A program made the position numbers and the translations under genes. The notes below the pieces were generated by a model that was given only the letters and a program-made list of their open reading frames with translations, made no database searches and was not told the DNA's origin. A stretch of DNA of 32,635 nucleotides from Chloroflexota bacterium (GTDB lineage Bacteria; Chloroflexota; Dehalococcoidia; JACQUO01). The DNA is taken from contig JACQUO010000024.1 in assembly GCA_016210205.1 (NCBI GenBank), positions 93,105 through 125,739 on the forward strand. Direction: 5' to 3'. Positions within the stretch are counted from its first letter, which is position 1, and each line of letters begins with the position of its first letter. Shown in pieces: positions 15,098 to 25,284 of this stretch.

Positions 15098-16919
15098 ATG
15101 AGCGCCATTACCGAAATCAAAGAGCGCCTGGACATTGTCCAGACCATCTCCGCCTACCTCCCCCTCCAGCGGGCGGGCCGGGGGTTTAAGGCCGTATGCC
15201 CCTTCCACGCCGACAAGTCCCCCTCACTGACGGTGACCCCGGAGCGGCAGTCGTGGCACTGCTTCGGCTGCGGAAAAGGGGGCGATGTCCTCGCCTTCGT
15301 CATGCTCAAGGAGAACCTGGACTTCAAGGAGGCCCTGGGGCTTTTGGCCCAGCGGGCCGGGGTGAACCTGAAGCCCCAGGACGCCCCCCGGGAGCGGGAG
15401 CAGAGCCGCCTAGGGGAGATGAACCGGCTGGCGGCGGAGTTCTACCACCAGCAGCTTCAGGGCAAGGAGGGCCAGGAGGCCCGGCAGTATGTCACGGGCC
15501 GGGGCCTGAACCCCCAGTCCATCAGTGTTTTTCAACTGGGCTATGCCCCGCGGCAGGGGGAGGCCCTGAAAGGCCACCTGGCCGCCCAGGGCTTCTCGCC
15601 CCTGGAGCAGACGGCCGGCGGCCTTTTGGGGGAACGGGAGGGCCGCACCTACGACCGCTTCCGGGGCCGCCTCATCTTCCCCATCAAGGACCGCCGGGGG
15701 CGGGCGCTGGGCTTCGGCGGGCGCGCCCTGGACGACTCCCAGCCCAAGTACCTCAACTCTCCAGAGACCCCCCTCTTCCACAAGGGCACTATCCTCTACG
15801 GCCTGGAGCGAGCCGCCCCGGCCATCACCGCCGCGGGCCAAGCCGTCCTGGTGGAGGGTTACCTGGACGCCATCACCGCCCACCAGCATGGCTATGAGAA
15901 TGTGGTGGCCACCATGGGCACCGCCATCACCCCGGAGCAACTGGGGGCTTTGAAAGGGCTGGCCCGCAGCCTGGTGCTGGCCCTGGACCCCGACGCCGCC
16001 GGGAGCGAGGCCACCCTGCGAGCCATCCTGGTGGCCCGCCAGTCGCTGGAGCGCCAGGGGCAGCCCGGCCCCAACTGGATGGGGGCCTCCTCCCAGCTTA
16101 AGGCCGAGATAAAAATCGTGGCCCTGCCCGCGGGCCAGGACCCAGACGAGCTCATCCGACAGGAGCCGGCGGCCTGGCCTCGCCTGGTGGCCGAGGCCCT
16201 TCCCTACATGGACTTCATCCTCCAGTCCCGGGCGACCCAGGTGGACCTGAGCCAGGAGCGGGGCCGCCTCCAGCTGGCGGACGAGGTCCTGCCCCTCATC
16301 GCCGAGCTGGGGGACGAGGTGGAACGGGAGCTGGCCCTGGGCAAGCTGGCCCGCCTGGTGGGGGCCTCGGAGCGGGCCCTGGCCCGCCGCGCCGCGGCCC
16401 GCGAGCACAGCCCCGGCCAGCGCCGCCGCGCCCCGGCCCCGCAGGCTCCCCGTAAGGAAAGGGCCCATCACGACGCGGAGGAGCACCTCCTCTGTCTCCT
16501 GCTCCAGCACCCCGAGCTGCGGTGGCTGGGCCAGGGGGTGGAGGCGGGCCATCTTCAGAACAGCGAGAACCGGGAGCTCCTGCGCGCCTGGAAAGACGGC
16601 CAGACGGGGTGGGAGGAGGGCCTGCCCGAGGCCCTAAAGGAGCACCTGGCCACCCTCCACTGCTATCCCCTGCCCCCCATGGGGGAGGAGCAGCGGGAGG
16701 CGGCCCTGCGGGACTGCCTGAGACGGCTTCGGGAGCGCCGCCTGCGCCAGCTCAAAGCCCAGGAGCACGCCCTCCTGACGGAGGCGGAAGCCGGAGGCCG
16801 GGCCTCAGAGCTGGCGAGGGACGATTACCGCGACTGGGAGCAAAGAGCCCTCCCCCAACTGGCTATAAACGAGGCCCTGCGCCAGATTGAACCGGGGCGC
16901 CCCTCGGAGGAGAACCTTC

Positions 16920-16933
<14 letters not shown>
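15098..16933 (+). CDS. dnaG: DNA primase
   Basis: 611 aa. The N-terminal zinc domain is CPFH...CFGC (C34, H37, C55, C58). The RNA polymerase domain follows, with [11 protein letters not shown]-type and [20 protein letters not shown] segments. The TOPRIM fold has LVEGYLDAI (about 250-258) and LALDPDAAG (about 293-301). The C-terminal helical region (about 440-600) should bind DnaB helicase. It synthesises RNA primers for replication. It overlaps rpoD by 14 nt, making the macromolecular-synthesis pair dnaG-rpoD, here without rpsU. Confidence 0.96.
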
Positions 16934-18455
<1,522 letters not shown>

Positions 18456-18466
18456 CCCCGCCGGAC

Positions 18467-18638
18467 CTAGTGCCGCGTCACCCAAATGAGGATGCCTTAC
18501 CCTGTCCTCTCCCGGGGTCATACCTCACCCCTGTCCCCCTCTCCAGCAGGAGAGGGGGCAGATAGTGGAGCTGGGGGACACCCCCAGACCCCCGGCGGGG
18601 GCTTCGCCCCCCGCACCCCCATATGGCATCACAATAAC
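18467..18638 (+). repeat. Dispersed hairpin-rich repeat, copy 2 (about 172 bp)
   Basis: It starts CTAGTGCCGCGTCACC and ends CATATGGCATCACAATAAC, co-linear with 5596-5769. The 10-bp hairpin is at 18535-18558 (CCCCCTCTCC-agca-GGAGAGGGGG). Its loop is the reverse complement of the loop in copy 1. Two further hairpins follow: CTGGGGG-ACA-CCCCCAG and GGGGGC-TTC-GCCCCC. It fills the space between the convergent rpoD and hsp70 genes and could end transcription from both sides. Confidence 0.8.
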
Positions 18639-18649
18639 CTGACAGGACC

Positions 18650-20386
18650 CTAGGCGGCCTGCCCGGGGCGCGGCGGACGATGCTCCTTGAGGATGGCCTC
18701 CAGCAAGGCCTGAACCTGCTGGCATAAAGGCTCGATGTCTTGAGCCTCTTCTCCCGCCAGTACCGACTCCAGCCCGGCCATGAGCCGTTTCAGCTCCTCG
18801 GCCCGCGGGTCCCCCAGGAACCCCGCCACATCCAGAGCCAGCTCCGCCGCAGCTGCAACGCGCTCCGCCTCCAACCGAGCCTCGACGACCCGACGACTGG
18901 CTCTATCGGCCTCGGAGTGGTGATGGGCTGTCTCCAGCAGATGCTCCACCTCCTGGGGGTGAAGCAGGGCAGAGGCCATCCTCACCATCATCTCCCCCTC
19001 GGTGAGGAGGTCAGTGGCGGAGATATGGAGGAGGCCATCGCCATCCACATGGAAGGCCACCTCCACCCTGGCCATCCCCCGAGGGGCCGAGGGGAGGCCA
19101 GCCAGCTCGAACCGTCCCAGGGAGATGTTGTCTCCCGCCAGCTCCCGCTCCCCCTGAAGGACATGGATGTCCATGGAGGCCTGGTAGTCCGCTGCGGTGG
19201 TGAAGAGGCGCGCCCCCGCGGCCGGCAGAGGCGTGTTGCGAGGGATGAGCCGGGCCATAAGGCCCCCCTGGGTCTCCACCCCCAGGGACAGGGGAAGCAC
19301 ATCCAAGAGGACGGCCTTCTCCACCTGCCCCAGGAGCATCCCCGACTGGATGGCCGCCCCCAGGGCCACCACCTCATCGGGGTTGATGGAGCGGTAAGGT
19401 TCCTTGCCCAACATCCGCCGGGCCAGATCCCGCACCGCAGGCATTCGGGTGGCCCCCCCCACCAGGAGAACCCGGTCAATGTCCCCGGGGGCGAGGCCCG
19501 CGTCGGCCAAGGCCTGGCCGGTGCAGGTCTCCATGCGTCGCATGAGGGCCGCCGCCATCTCCTCCAGCCGGGTTCGGGTGAGCTCCACCTCCAGGGGCCT
19601 GCCCCCCTGGGATAGAGCCAGAGGCAAGGACACCCGGGCCGTGTGTGCGGAGGAAAGCTGGATTTTGGCCCTTTCGGCCGCCTCCCGGAGCCTGAAGGTC
19701 ATGACAGCATCCTGGGGAAGGTCAATCCCATAGGCCTTCTTGTATTCCTCCGCCAAGTGGGCCGCCACCAGGGCATCGATGTCATCGCCCCCCAGGTGGG
19801 AGTCGCCGCTCACTGCCCGCACCTCGAAGATGCCCTCGCCCAGCTCCAGGATGGAGACATCGAAGGTGCCGCCGCCCAGGTCCCACACCAGGATGCTGTG
19901 GGCTTCGTCCCGGGCGAGGCCGTAGGCCAGGGCCGCGGCGGTGGGCTCGTTGATGATTTTCTGCACCTCCAGGCCCGCCAAGCGGGCCGCCTCCCGGGTG
20001 GCCTGGCGCTGGCGGTCGTTGAAGTAGGCGGGGACGGTAATCACGGCGCGGTCGATGCGCTCGCGCAGGGCGGCCTCGGCGTCCGCCCTGACCTGCTTCA
20101 GGATAAAGCTGGAAACCTCCTGGGGCGTGTAAAGCCCACCCCCCGCGCTCACCTGGCGCCCCGAGCCCATGATACGCTTGACGGAGAAGATAGCGCCCTG
20201 GGGGTTGCGGGCCGCGCTCTCCCGGGCGGGCTGGCCCACCAGCGCCTCGCCGGCCTCGGTGAAGGCCACCACGGAGGGCGTGAGCCTTTGGCCCTGGCGG
20301 TTGGGAACAATCTGGGGCCGCCCGCCCTGGATGGTGGCCGCCACGGTGAAGGTGGTTCCCAGGTCAATGCCGATGGCCCGAGCCAT
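18650..20386 (-). CDS. Hsp70 (DnaK-like) chaperone of the gas vesicle operon
   Basis: 578 aa from the ATG at 20386 (MARAIGIDLGTTFTVAA), a standard Hsp70 start; the frame upstream overlaps gvpJ. ATPase motifs are IDLGTTF, AVITVPAYFNDRQRQ, GLEVQKIINEPTAAALAYG, LVWDLGGGTFDVSILELG and LLVGGATRMPAVR. The substrate domain is present (LPLSLGVETQGGLMARLIPR). The helical lid is short, and the protein is about 60 residues shorter than housekeeping DnaK. No grpE or dnaJ is beside it. It is the last gene of the gvp operon, 8 nt after a GvpA-family gene, so it probably helps fold or keep soluble the sticky GvpA/J proteins. A general stress role cannot be excluded. Confidence 0.9.
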   Translation of the reverse strand: MARAIGIDLGTTFTVAATIQGGRPQIVPNRQGQRLTPSVVAFTEAGEALVGQPARESAARNPQGAIFSVKRIMGSGRQVSAGGGLYTPQEVSSFILKQVRADAEAALRERIDRAVITVPAYFNDRQRQATREAARLAGLEVQKIINEPTAAALAYGLARDEAHSILVWDLGGGTFDVSILELGEGIFEVRAVSGDSHLGGDDIDALVAAHLAEEYKKAYGIDLPQDAVMTFRLREAAERAKIQLSSAHTARVSLPLALSQGGRPLEVELTRTRLEEMAAALMRRMETCTGQALADAGLAPGDIDRVLLVGGATRMPAVRDLARRMLGKEPYRSINPDEVVALGAAIQSGMLLGQVEKAVLLDVLPLSLGVETQGGLMARLIPRNTPLPAAGARLFTTAADYQASMDIHVLQGERELAGDNISLGRFELAGLPSAPRGMARVEVAFHVDGDGLLHISATDLLTEGEMMVRMASALLHPQEVEHLLETAHHHSEADRASRRVVEARLEAERVAAAAELALDVAGFLGDPRAEELKRLMAGLESVLAGEEAQDIEPLCQQVQALLEAILKEHRPPRPGQAA

Positions 20387-20394
20387 GCGTCCGC

Positions 20395-20652
20395 CTACCT
20401 CGGGGCTTCGGCTGGGGATGGCAGCCGCAGGGCCGGGGCTGTCTCCAGGCTTCGGAGGCGCTGGTCCCACTCCACCATGAGTCCGTAGCGGGTCATGGTC
20501 TCCATCCCCGCCAGGGCTGCCCGGAGGTTGAGGCCGATGAGGGGCACCCCCGCCAGGGTGATGATGATATCGGCGCTGATGACCAGCCCCCGGTCCAGGA
20601 CCCTGTCTAGCAGGTCCACCACCGTGGCGGACGGGCAGCTCAGGTGAGACAT
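20395..20652 (-). CDS. gvpJ: GvpA/GvpJ-family gas vesicle protein (paralogue 3)
   Basis: 85 aa, ATG at 20652, with AAGGGGAG 5 nt upstream. The core VVDLLDRVLDRGLVISADII and VPLIGLNLRAALAGMETM matches the GvpA fold (helix, beta hairpin, helix). It carries the I/V-SADI replacement for the D-A-W-V of GvpA, typical of the minor proteins GvpJ/GvpM/GvpS. These nucleate or cap the vesicle rather than build the rib wall. The C-terminal tail after residue 65 is short and polar. GvpM or GvpS would be equally fair names. Confidence 0.85.
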   Translation of the reverse strand: MSHLSCPSATVVDLLDRVLDRGLVISADIIITLAGVPLIGLNLRAALAGMETMTRYGLMVEWDQRLRSLETAPALRLPSPAEAPR

Positions 20653-20665
20653 AGATGCTCCCCTT

Positions 20666-21484
20666 TCAGCAGAAGCTGTAAGGCGGCCAGGGCCCGGCCA
20701 GGCGGACGAAATAGCCCTCTCGCTGGCTCCAGCCCTCCGCCTCCGCCTGGAGCCGGGAGAGACTCTCCGGTGAGAGCAGGCAGGAGAGGTTGAGGAGCAT
20801 CTGGCGGCCCTCTCCCGCCGGCTTGGCCGACTCCACCCGGAGGCCCTCCGCCAGGCCCGCCATCTGTCGGTGGAAGTGCCGGGCAACAGCCTCGGCCTGG
20901 GCCTCCAGCTCCCGCCGAAGCCGGGCCTCCAGTCGCTGGCGGCCCAGATAGGCCAGGCCGGGCGTCTGGGCCTGCTGCCCTGTCTCCAGCCCCCGGAGCT
21001 CCGGGCTGGAGGCCGCCTGGTGGGCCTTAAACGCCGCATCCCAGAAGAGCTGGAGAGAATACTCCCCCTTGCCCGCCAGGGCCTTCAGCTTGGCGGCGAG
21101 GCGCGGGCGCTCCGCCTCCAGCCACGCCCGCAGGTCGTCTTCGGCGCGGCTCTCCCCGCCGGCGACGATGGTGTTGAAGGCCAGGGGCAGGGCATTGCCC
21201 CAGCGTCTCCAGGCCCACTCCACCACCCGGTGATGGGCCAGCACCAGGTCGGCGGCCCGCTGGCGGTCGGCGGCCTGGTAAGGGGCTGAGGGACACCGAT
21301 GCGCCAGCGCGCCCAGCCCCCCCTGGCTGAGCAGGAGCAGAGGGCGGCCCTCCACTCCCACCTCCTCCAGGCGGGCGGCCTCCTGGGCAGCGACGACGCA
21401 GTATACATAGCATCCAGCCCCGCCGCCGCCGGCTTCCTGGGCAGAAATCTGGGGCTGCTCTGTCTTTGGCATGGCTACTCTCAT
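20666..21484 (-). CDS. gvpL: GvpF/GvpL-family gas vesicle protein (paralogue 3)
   Basis: 272 aa from the ATG at 21484, which overlaps the gvpK stop by four bases (ATGA); the ATG four codons later is an alternative. Family features are CYVYCVVAA near the N-terminus, LVLAHHRVVEWAW, NALPLAFNTIV, and GPWPPYSFC at the very end. GvpF/L proteins bind GvpA monomers and are needed for assembly. Compared with the other two copies here it ends right at the PPYSF motif. Its tail is Ala/Arg-rich helix. Confidence 0.88.
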   Translation of the reverse strand: MRVAMPKTEQPQISAQEAGGGGAGCYVYCVVAAQEAARLEEVGVEGRPLLLLSQGGLGALAHRCPSAPYQAADRQRAADLVLAHHRVVEWAWRRWGNALPLAFNTIVAGGESRAEDDLRAWLEAERPRLAAKLKALAGKGEYSLQLFWDAAFKAHQAASSPELRGLETGQQAQTPGLAYLGRQRLEARLRRELEAQAEAVARHFHRQMAGLAEGLRVESAKPAGEGRQMLLNLSCLLSPESLSRLQAEAEGWSQREGYFVRLAGPWPPYSFC

Positions 21485-21792
21485 GGGCGCGAGCTGGCCC
21501 AGGCCGCGGGACTCAGCACCGCCGTGACGGCGTCCGCCACCGCCCGATCCAGGCCCTCGCGGATGTCCGTCACCGCCTGGGCGATGCCCATCTCCGCCTT
21601 GAGCCTCTCCAGGGCCGCGTCCAGCTCCAGGAGGGCCTGCCCCAGGCGCTCCATCTCCGCCTCGGTCAGGCTGCCCGCCTCGGCGCGCTTCACGGCCTGG
21701 AGCTTGAGGGCCTCTTTGATAATCTCCACCAGGGCCACCACCAGTCCCAGCACCCCGGTCTTGAGGTCCCCCTCTGCGATGTCCAGCTTCAT
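21481..21792 (-). CDS. gvpK: Gas vesicle protein GvpK
   Basis: 103 aa. The sequence LKTGVLGLVVALVEIIKEAL, then MERLGQALLELDAALERLK, is the conserved GvpK core, with the usual KLQAVKR-AEAGSLTEAE link. GvpK is small, helical and required for vesicle formation in several hosts; its exact role is not settled. Its start overlaps the gvpH stop and its stop overlaps the gvpL start, each by 4 nt. Confidence 0.92.
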   Translation of the reverse strand: MKLDIAEGDLKTGVLGLVVALVEIIKEALKLQAVKRAEAGSLTEAEMERLGQALLELDAALERLKAEMGIAQAVTDIREGLDRAVADAVTAVLSPAAWASSRP

Positions 21793-22427
21793 GGCTTGGC
21801 CTTCTTTCCTCCGGGCTTCTTCTCGGCCTGGGGTGGGGCCGCCCCCGTCTCCTTCGCCCCCAGCTTACGCAGGCGCACCTCCAGGACGCCGTTACGGCAG
21901 TGGGCCTCCAGGCTCCCTGCCTCCACCGGGGCCGGCAGGCGCAGCTCCTTGCGATAGCCCCGGCGGGTGCCCGGCCTGGTGGCCAGGGAGAAGAAATCAC
22001 CCTCGGCCTTGAGCTCCAGCTCCTCCAGCCCCACCCCGGGCACATCGGCCACCACGGTAATCCCCGGCCCCTCGTCGAAGACATCCACGGGCGGCTCCAT
22101 GACCTCCGGGGCCTCGGGAGCCGCCTCCTTGCCCCCGGCCCGGGGGGCCCGGCCCGGGCCCGTGGTGCCCAGGTGGAACTCCCGCTCCCCCAGGAGGCCC
22201 CGGGTGCGGATGTGGCCGGTGACGCTCAGACCGCCCTTGCGCCACTCCTCGGCGGAGAGGATTTCCTTGCCCCCGGCGGCCTCGAGCCGCTCCCGCAGCT
22301 CCTCCAGGCGGCCCTGGAGACCCTCGGGCGACTCCAGCAGCTCCTCCAGGTCAATCTTCAGGCCCCTGATGTTCAGGGTGCCGCCCAGCAGGCCCTCTGG
22401 CCATTCCTTTTTCTTCTTGGCCTCCAT
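21789..22427 (-). CDS. gvpH: GvpH-like Hsp20/alpha-crystallin protein
   Basis: 212 aa. Residues about 110-190 are a small heat-shock domain: PPVDVFDEGPGITVVADVPG, LELKAEGDFFSLAT, YRKELRLPAPV and CRNGVLEVRLRK, the last being the conserved G-x-L-x-V-x-L strand. The N-terminal 95 residues (TLNIRGLKIDLEELLESPEG, then HIRTRGLLGE) do not belong to Hsp20. They resemble the leader region of GvpH/GvpQ-type proteins that contact gas vesicle proteins. In haloarchaea GvpH acts with GvpI and chaperones in assembly. The Lys/Pro-rich C-terminus is probably disordered. It is an ATP-independent chaperone partner for the Hsp70 in the same operon. Confidence 0.85.
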   Translation of the reverse strand: MEAKKKKEWPEGLLGGTLNIRGLKIDLEELLESPEGLQGRLEELRERLEAAGGKEILSAEEWRKGGLSVTGHIRTRGLLGEREFHLGTTGPGRAPRAGGKEAAPEAPEVMEPPVDVFDEGPGITVVADVPGVGLEELELKAEGDFFSLATRPGTRRGYRKELRLPAPVEAGSLEAHCRNGVLEVRLRKLGAKETGAAPPQAEKKPGGKKAKP

Positions 22428-22489
22428 GTTTCACCTCAGCGGAGAACTCACCGTGACACCCGTTAGGGATTCATTGGACTTTGAAGCCT

Positions 22490-22768
22490 TCAGTGGGCCA
22501 GGACGCCCTTCCCGTTGCCGTTGGCGAAAGCCGGCGGCAGCTCCCGCTGGCCCGCCCACTCCGGCAGCCTGGTTCCCGTGGGGAACTCCAGCCCGTAGAG
22601 GGCCGCGGTCTCGAAGGAGGCCAGGGCTGCCCTTATCTTCAGGCCCAGAAGCTCCACGCCCACCACCGAGACGGTGATGTCGGCATTTATCACCAGGCCT
22701 TTATCTAGTATCCGGTCGATGACATCGGCCAGGGTTCCGGCAGTCTGTATCTCCATCGGCCTTGACAT
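22490..22768 (-). CDS. gvpJ: GvpA/GvpJ-family gas vesicle protein (paralogue 2)
   Basis: 92 aa from ATG 22768, with AAAGGGAG about 10 nt upstream; a TTG at 22804 or an ATG at 22756 are possible. The core TLADVIDRILDKGLVINADI and VELLGLKIRAALASFETAA is clear GvpA family. The I-N-A-D-I segment is typical of GvpJ rather than the wall protein. The C-terminus (EFPTGTRLPEWAGQRELPPA) is a longer, polar extension. It follows gvpO by 45 nt. Minor structural or tip protein is the likely role. Confidence 0.88.
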   Translation of the reverse strand: MSRPMEIQTAGTLADVIDRILDKGLVINADITVSVVGVELLGLKIRAALASFETAALYGLEFPTGTRLPEWAGQRELPPAFANGNGKGVLAH

Positions 22769-22813
22769 GAGAGGATGTCTCCCTTTCTTTTGGTTTTGCG
22801 CCAAGCGCTGCCC

Positions 22814-23068
22814 TCACCCGGCCCGGGATTCGCCCCGTAGATGAGTCTCCCGACGCTCAAACTTCAGCAAGGCGCCGTCTTCCGTCAGGATAACCTCGTA
22901 GTCGCCCAGGACATCCGAGGCGGCGGGGATGCGGGAGAGCACCAGCATATCCACCCGCACATGCCAGCCCTGGCCATCCTTATAGGCCCCGGTGACCCCT
23001 ATGGGCTTGAGCCCGGTGGCCTCCGCCAGCTGCCGCTTGGCCCGCTCCACCGCTCCTGTCATCTCCAT
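22814..23068 (-). CDS. gvpO: Gas vesicle protein GvpO
   Basis: 84 aa, ATG with GGAAAGGG upstream. The pattern AKRQLAEATGLKPIGVTGAY, GWHVRVDMLVLSRIPAASDV and LGDYEVILTEDGALLKFERR is the GvpO family signature (P-x-x-x-D-V-L-x-x-Y-E-V). It is a small soluble accessory protein, essential for vesicle formation in haloarchaea. It sits between gvpG and a gvpJ paralogue. Confidence 0.9.
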   Translation of the reverse strand: MEMTGAVERAKRQLAEATGLKPIGVTGAYKDGQGWHVRVDMLVLSRIPAASDVLGDYEVILTEDGALLKFERRETHLRGESRAG

Positions 23069-23101
23069 GGCTTTGTCCCTTTCCGTACCTTCGCTTACTG
23101 G

Positions 23102-23374
23102 TTAGCGTGCGCCCCACCCCTGCGAGCCTTGTTCCGCCTTGAACTTCCTGATGACGCTCAGGCGCTCCAAGAGGGCCTGCTCCTGCCGGTCATACTCCTC
23201 GGCGGTGAGCTCGCCCGCATCCAGGCGCTCCTGGAGGGCCATAAGCTCCGCACGCAGTGAGCCCTCGTCCAGAACCTGCGCTAGGGCCTCCTGGGCCAGG
23301 GTGGAGGCGAGCCAATGCGCCAGTCGCGGCGGCCCCAGGACGGGGAGGGTGAGGAGTCCCATGACCAGGCCCAT
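23102..23374 (-). CDS. gvpG: Gas vesicle protein GvpG
   Basis: 90 aa. GLLTLPVLGPPRLAHWLAST at the N-terminus, then EERLDAGELTAEEYDRQEQA-like helix, match the GvpG family closely. The GELTxEEYxxxEx-LLxRL helix is the standard SHOCT-like end. Its ATG directly follows the TAG of the upstream gvpF, so it is translationally coupled. GvpG normally acts with GvpF/L in early assembly complexes. Confidence 0.92.
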   Translation of the reverse strand: MGLVMGLLTLPVLGPPRLAHWLASTLAQEALAQVLDEGSLRAELMALQERLDAGELTAEEYDRQEQALLERLSVIRKFKAEQGSQGWGAR

Positions 23375-24145
23375 CTAAAGCTCCTCCCAGTTGACCACGA
23401 GGTTCACGAAGTTGTAAGGTGGGACTGGGCCCACATACTTGAAGGCCAGGCGCGGCCCCAGGGCCTGAGACAACCCCTCTACCTCCTGGTCGAAGGCCGG
23501 CTCCCGAGATTTCGCCACCAGGAAGGCCGCGTTCAAGACCATGGCATCCCCCAGGGGCGGGTTCTCCCGGATGCGCTCCGCCAGGGGACGGAGAGTGTCC
23601 AGGAGGTCCGCTGCCTCCCGGGCCTTCTTCTCCTCTAAAGCCTGCTTGAGCCTCTCCCCCAGGACCCGGCCCTCCACACGCACCACCTCCGGGGGTTGGT
23701 CCCGGAGGGAGTCCCGGAGCCGGCGGAGGGGGAGCTGCTCGGTGAGAATCTCCTCCCAGATGGCCTTGTCATCCCGCCAGCGGGCCTTGAGGCCCAGCTC
23801 CACCCGGCCCTCCACCTCCCCCAGGAGCCGGGTCAGCTCCTGAGACTTCCTCTCCAGAAGGCGACGAAGATCCTGGAGGGGCGAAGGGGGACGGGCCACG
23901 GTCCCAAACTGCACCGGCAGGAGGGTGAACTCCGCCATGACCCGCTCCACCACGCGCTGGTGGGCCAGGAGCTGGACGCGGGTGGCCTCGCACCCCCCCG
24001 GAGGGGAGTCGCTGACCACCGCCGCCAGGCCGTCCCAGGGCACCGTGTGCACCGGGACCTCACCGCCGCCCAGGGGGGCCGCACCCGCGAAAACGCGCTC
24101 CTGGGGGCAGGGGATGACGCAGTAGAGATACTTCCCCTGGCTCAT
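23375..24145 (-). CDS. gvpF: GvpF/GvpL-family gas vesicle protein (paralogue 2)
   Basis: 256 aa, ATG overlapping the stop of the upstream gvpF/L by four bases. It starts KYLYCVIPCPQ, has VQLLAHQRVVERVMAEFTLL-PVQFGTV in the middle, and ends GPVPPYNFVNLVVNWEEL, the canonical GvpF/L ending. Domain layout is complete: N-terminal beta domain (1-110), helical arm (110-180), C-terminal alpha/beta. It is the most typical of the three copies in this operon and is paired with gvpG as in most gvp clusters. Confidence 0.92.
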   Translation of the reverse strand: MSQGKYLYCVIPCPQERVFAGAAPLGGGEVPVHTVPWDGLAAVVSDSPPGGCEATRVQLLAHQRVVERVMAEFTLLPVQFGTVARPPSPLQDLRRLLERKSQELTRLLGEVEGRVELGLKARWRDDKAIWEEILTEQLPLRRLRDSLRDQPPEVVRVEGRVLGERLKQALEEKKAREAADLLDTLRPLAERIRENPPLGDAMVLNAAFLVAKSREPAFDQEVEGLSQALGPRLAFKYVGPVPPYNFVNLVVNWEEL

Positions 24146-25284
24146 GGCGCGACCAGGGCCTGGCCGCCGAAGCGGGCAGCCTCAATCTCTAAACTTCGCA
24201 GGCCTCCAATCCTCAGGGCGAAGAGGCCGGCTCCGCCCTTCGAGGCCGCAGGAAGGTCTGTACCTGACACGGCCTTGACCCCACACCAGGAGGCCAGGAG
24301 GTCTGCGGCCTGCTTGAGCTGGCCCAGCCGGGAGGATAGAATCCTCCCCTCGGGCTCGCGGCGCTGCTCCCCGGCCGCCAGGCGCCGGTAGGTCCGGCGG
24401 ACCTCCGCCGCGGTGAGCGTCCCCTCCAGGCCCAGGGTCTGCCGCGCTGCCGCCACCCGCTCCGGGGCGATGCGCTCCACCTCCACGGTGGCGAAGCTGT
24501 ACGGGGGCAGGGGGCCGATGACCCGAAAGGCAATTTCACCCTTGAAAACATCGTCCAGCCGCTCCACCGCCCTTCCGAACTCAGCCTCTCGGCCCCGTTC
24601 TACCAGGAAGGCCATGTTCATCACCATCTCCTCCGACAGCAGGGCATTGGGGGCCACCCCCGCCGCCAGGGGCTGGAGGAAGCCGGCCATCCGCTCCCGG
24701 TAGGCCCGGCGGCGGTGGTCCAGGCCTTCCTTCACCAGGCGTCCCAGTTGAATCTGTTCCTGGACAGTCCAGGGCCGGCCCAGGGTTTCCAGGGCCAGCT
24801 TGGCCTGCGCCACCTCGGGCTCCTGGGCCGCCTTCCGCAGGGCCTGGGCCAGGTCCCAGGTGGCGGCCACCTCCAGCTCCACCTGGTCCCGGTAGGACGC
24901 CAGGGCCGACTTTAAGGCCAAATGGCCTTGAGCGAGGAGAGCCAGCACTTCCTGGGGGTCATCTAGCAGGGTGCCGAATTTGACTGGGAGGACGGCTTGG
25001 GCCGCCAGGAACCCCTCCGTGACCCGCTGGTGGGCAAGCAGACAGCCTACCAGCTGCTCCCGGGGGAGGGCGCCGAAGACAGGGCCCTGATAGTCGCTGA
25101 CCACGGCCTTCAGACCATCGTAGGACAAGAGGCGCAGCGAGGATTTCCCATCCACCCCCACGGCCCTGGGGCAGGCCTTGGGCCCGCCTTCCAGGACGCC
25201 GTAAAGGTAGGTTGAGGCCGCCCCCGTTTTGGGCCTGGGCCGGACTTTTGTCTCAATTCTTGTCGCCTGGGTCGACTGAATCAT
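24142..25284 (-). CDS. gvpF: GvpF/GvpL-family protein with degenerate J-like C-terminal extension
   Basis: 380 aa, ATG at 25284 with AAGGAGG 6 nt upstream. Residues about 25-270 are a full GvpF/L domain (TYLYGVLEGG, LLAHQRVTEGFLAAQAVLPV, KFGTLLDD, GPLPPYSFATVEVERI). It continues for about 110 residues more. Residues 278-333 (LGLEGTLTAAEVRRTYRRLA, then LGQLKQAADLL) resemble helices I-III of a J-domain, but the HPD tripeptide that stimulates Hsp70 ATPase is absent (AGEQRREPEG in its place). Residues 334-380 are a small unassigned tail. An Hsp70 is encoded in the same operon, so a chaperone-linked role is tempting, but the missing HPD argues against classical cochaperone action. Confidence 0.88.
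   Translation of the reverse strand: MIQSTQATRIETKVRPRPKTGAASTYLYGVLEGGPKACPRAVGVDGKSSLRLLSYDGLKAVVSDYQGPVFGALPREQLVGCLLAHQRVTEGFLAAQAVLPVKFGTLLDDPQEVLALLAQGHLALKSALASYRDQVELEVAATWDLAQALRKAAQEPEVAQAKLALETLGRPWTVQEQIQLGRLVKEGLDHRRRAYRERMAGFLQPLAAGVAPNALLSEEMVMNMAFLVERGREAEFGRAVERLDDVFKGEIAFRVIGPLPPYSFATVEVERIAPERVAAARQTLGLEGTLTAAEVRRTYRRLAAGEQRREPEGRILSSRLGQLKQAADLLASWCGVKAVSGTDLPAASKGGAGLFALRIGGLRSLEIEAARFGGQALVAP

Noticed and set aside
15410-16552. 380-aa - strand ORF opposite dnaG
   Set aside because: Antisense shadow, rich in G, Q, L and A, while dnaG on the + strand is unambiguous.
18740-20488. Two + strand ORFs (291 and 281 aa) opposite the Hsp70 gene
   Set aside because: Shadows of the Hsp70 coding strand; no recognisable domains.
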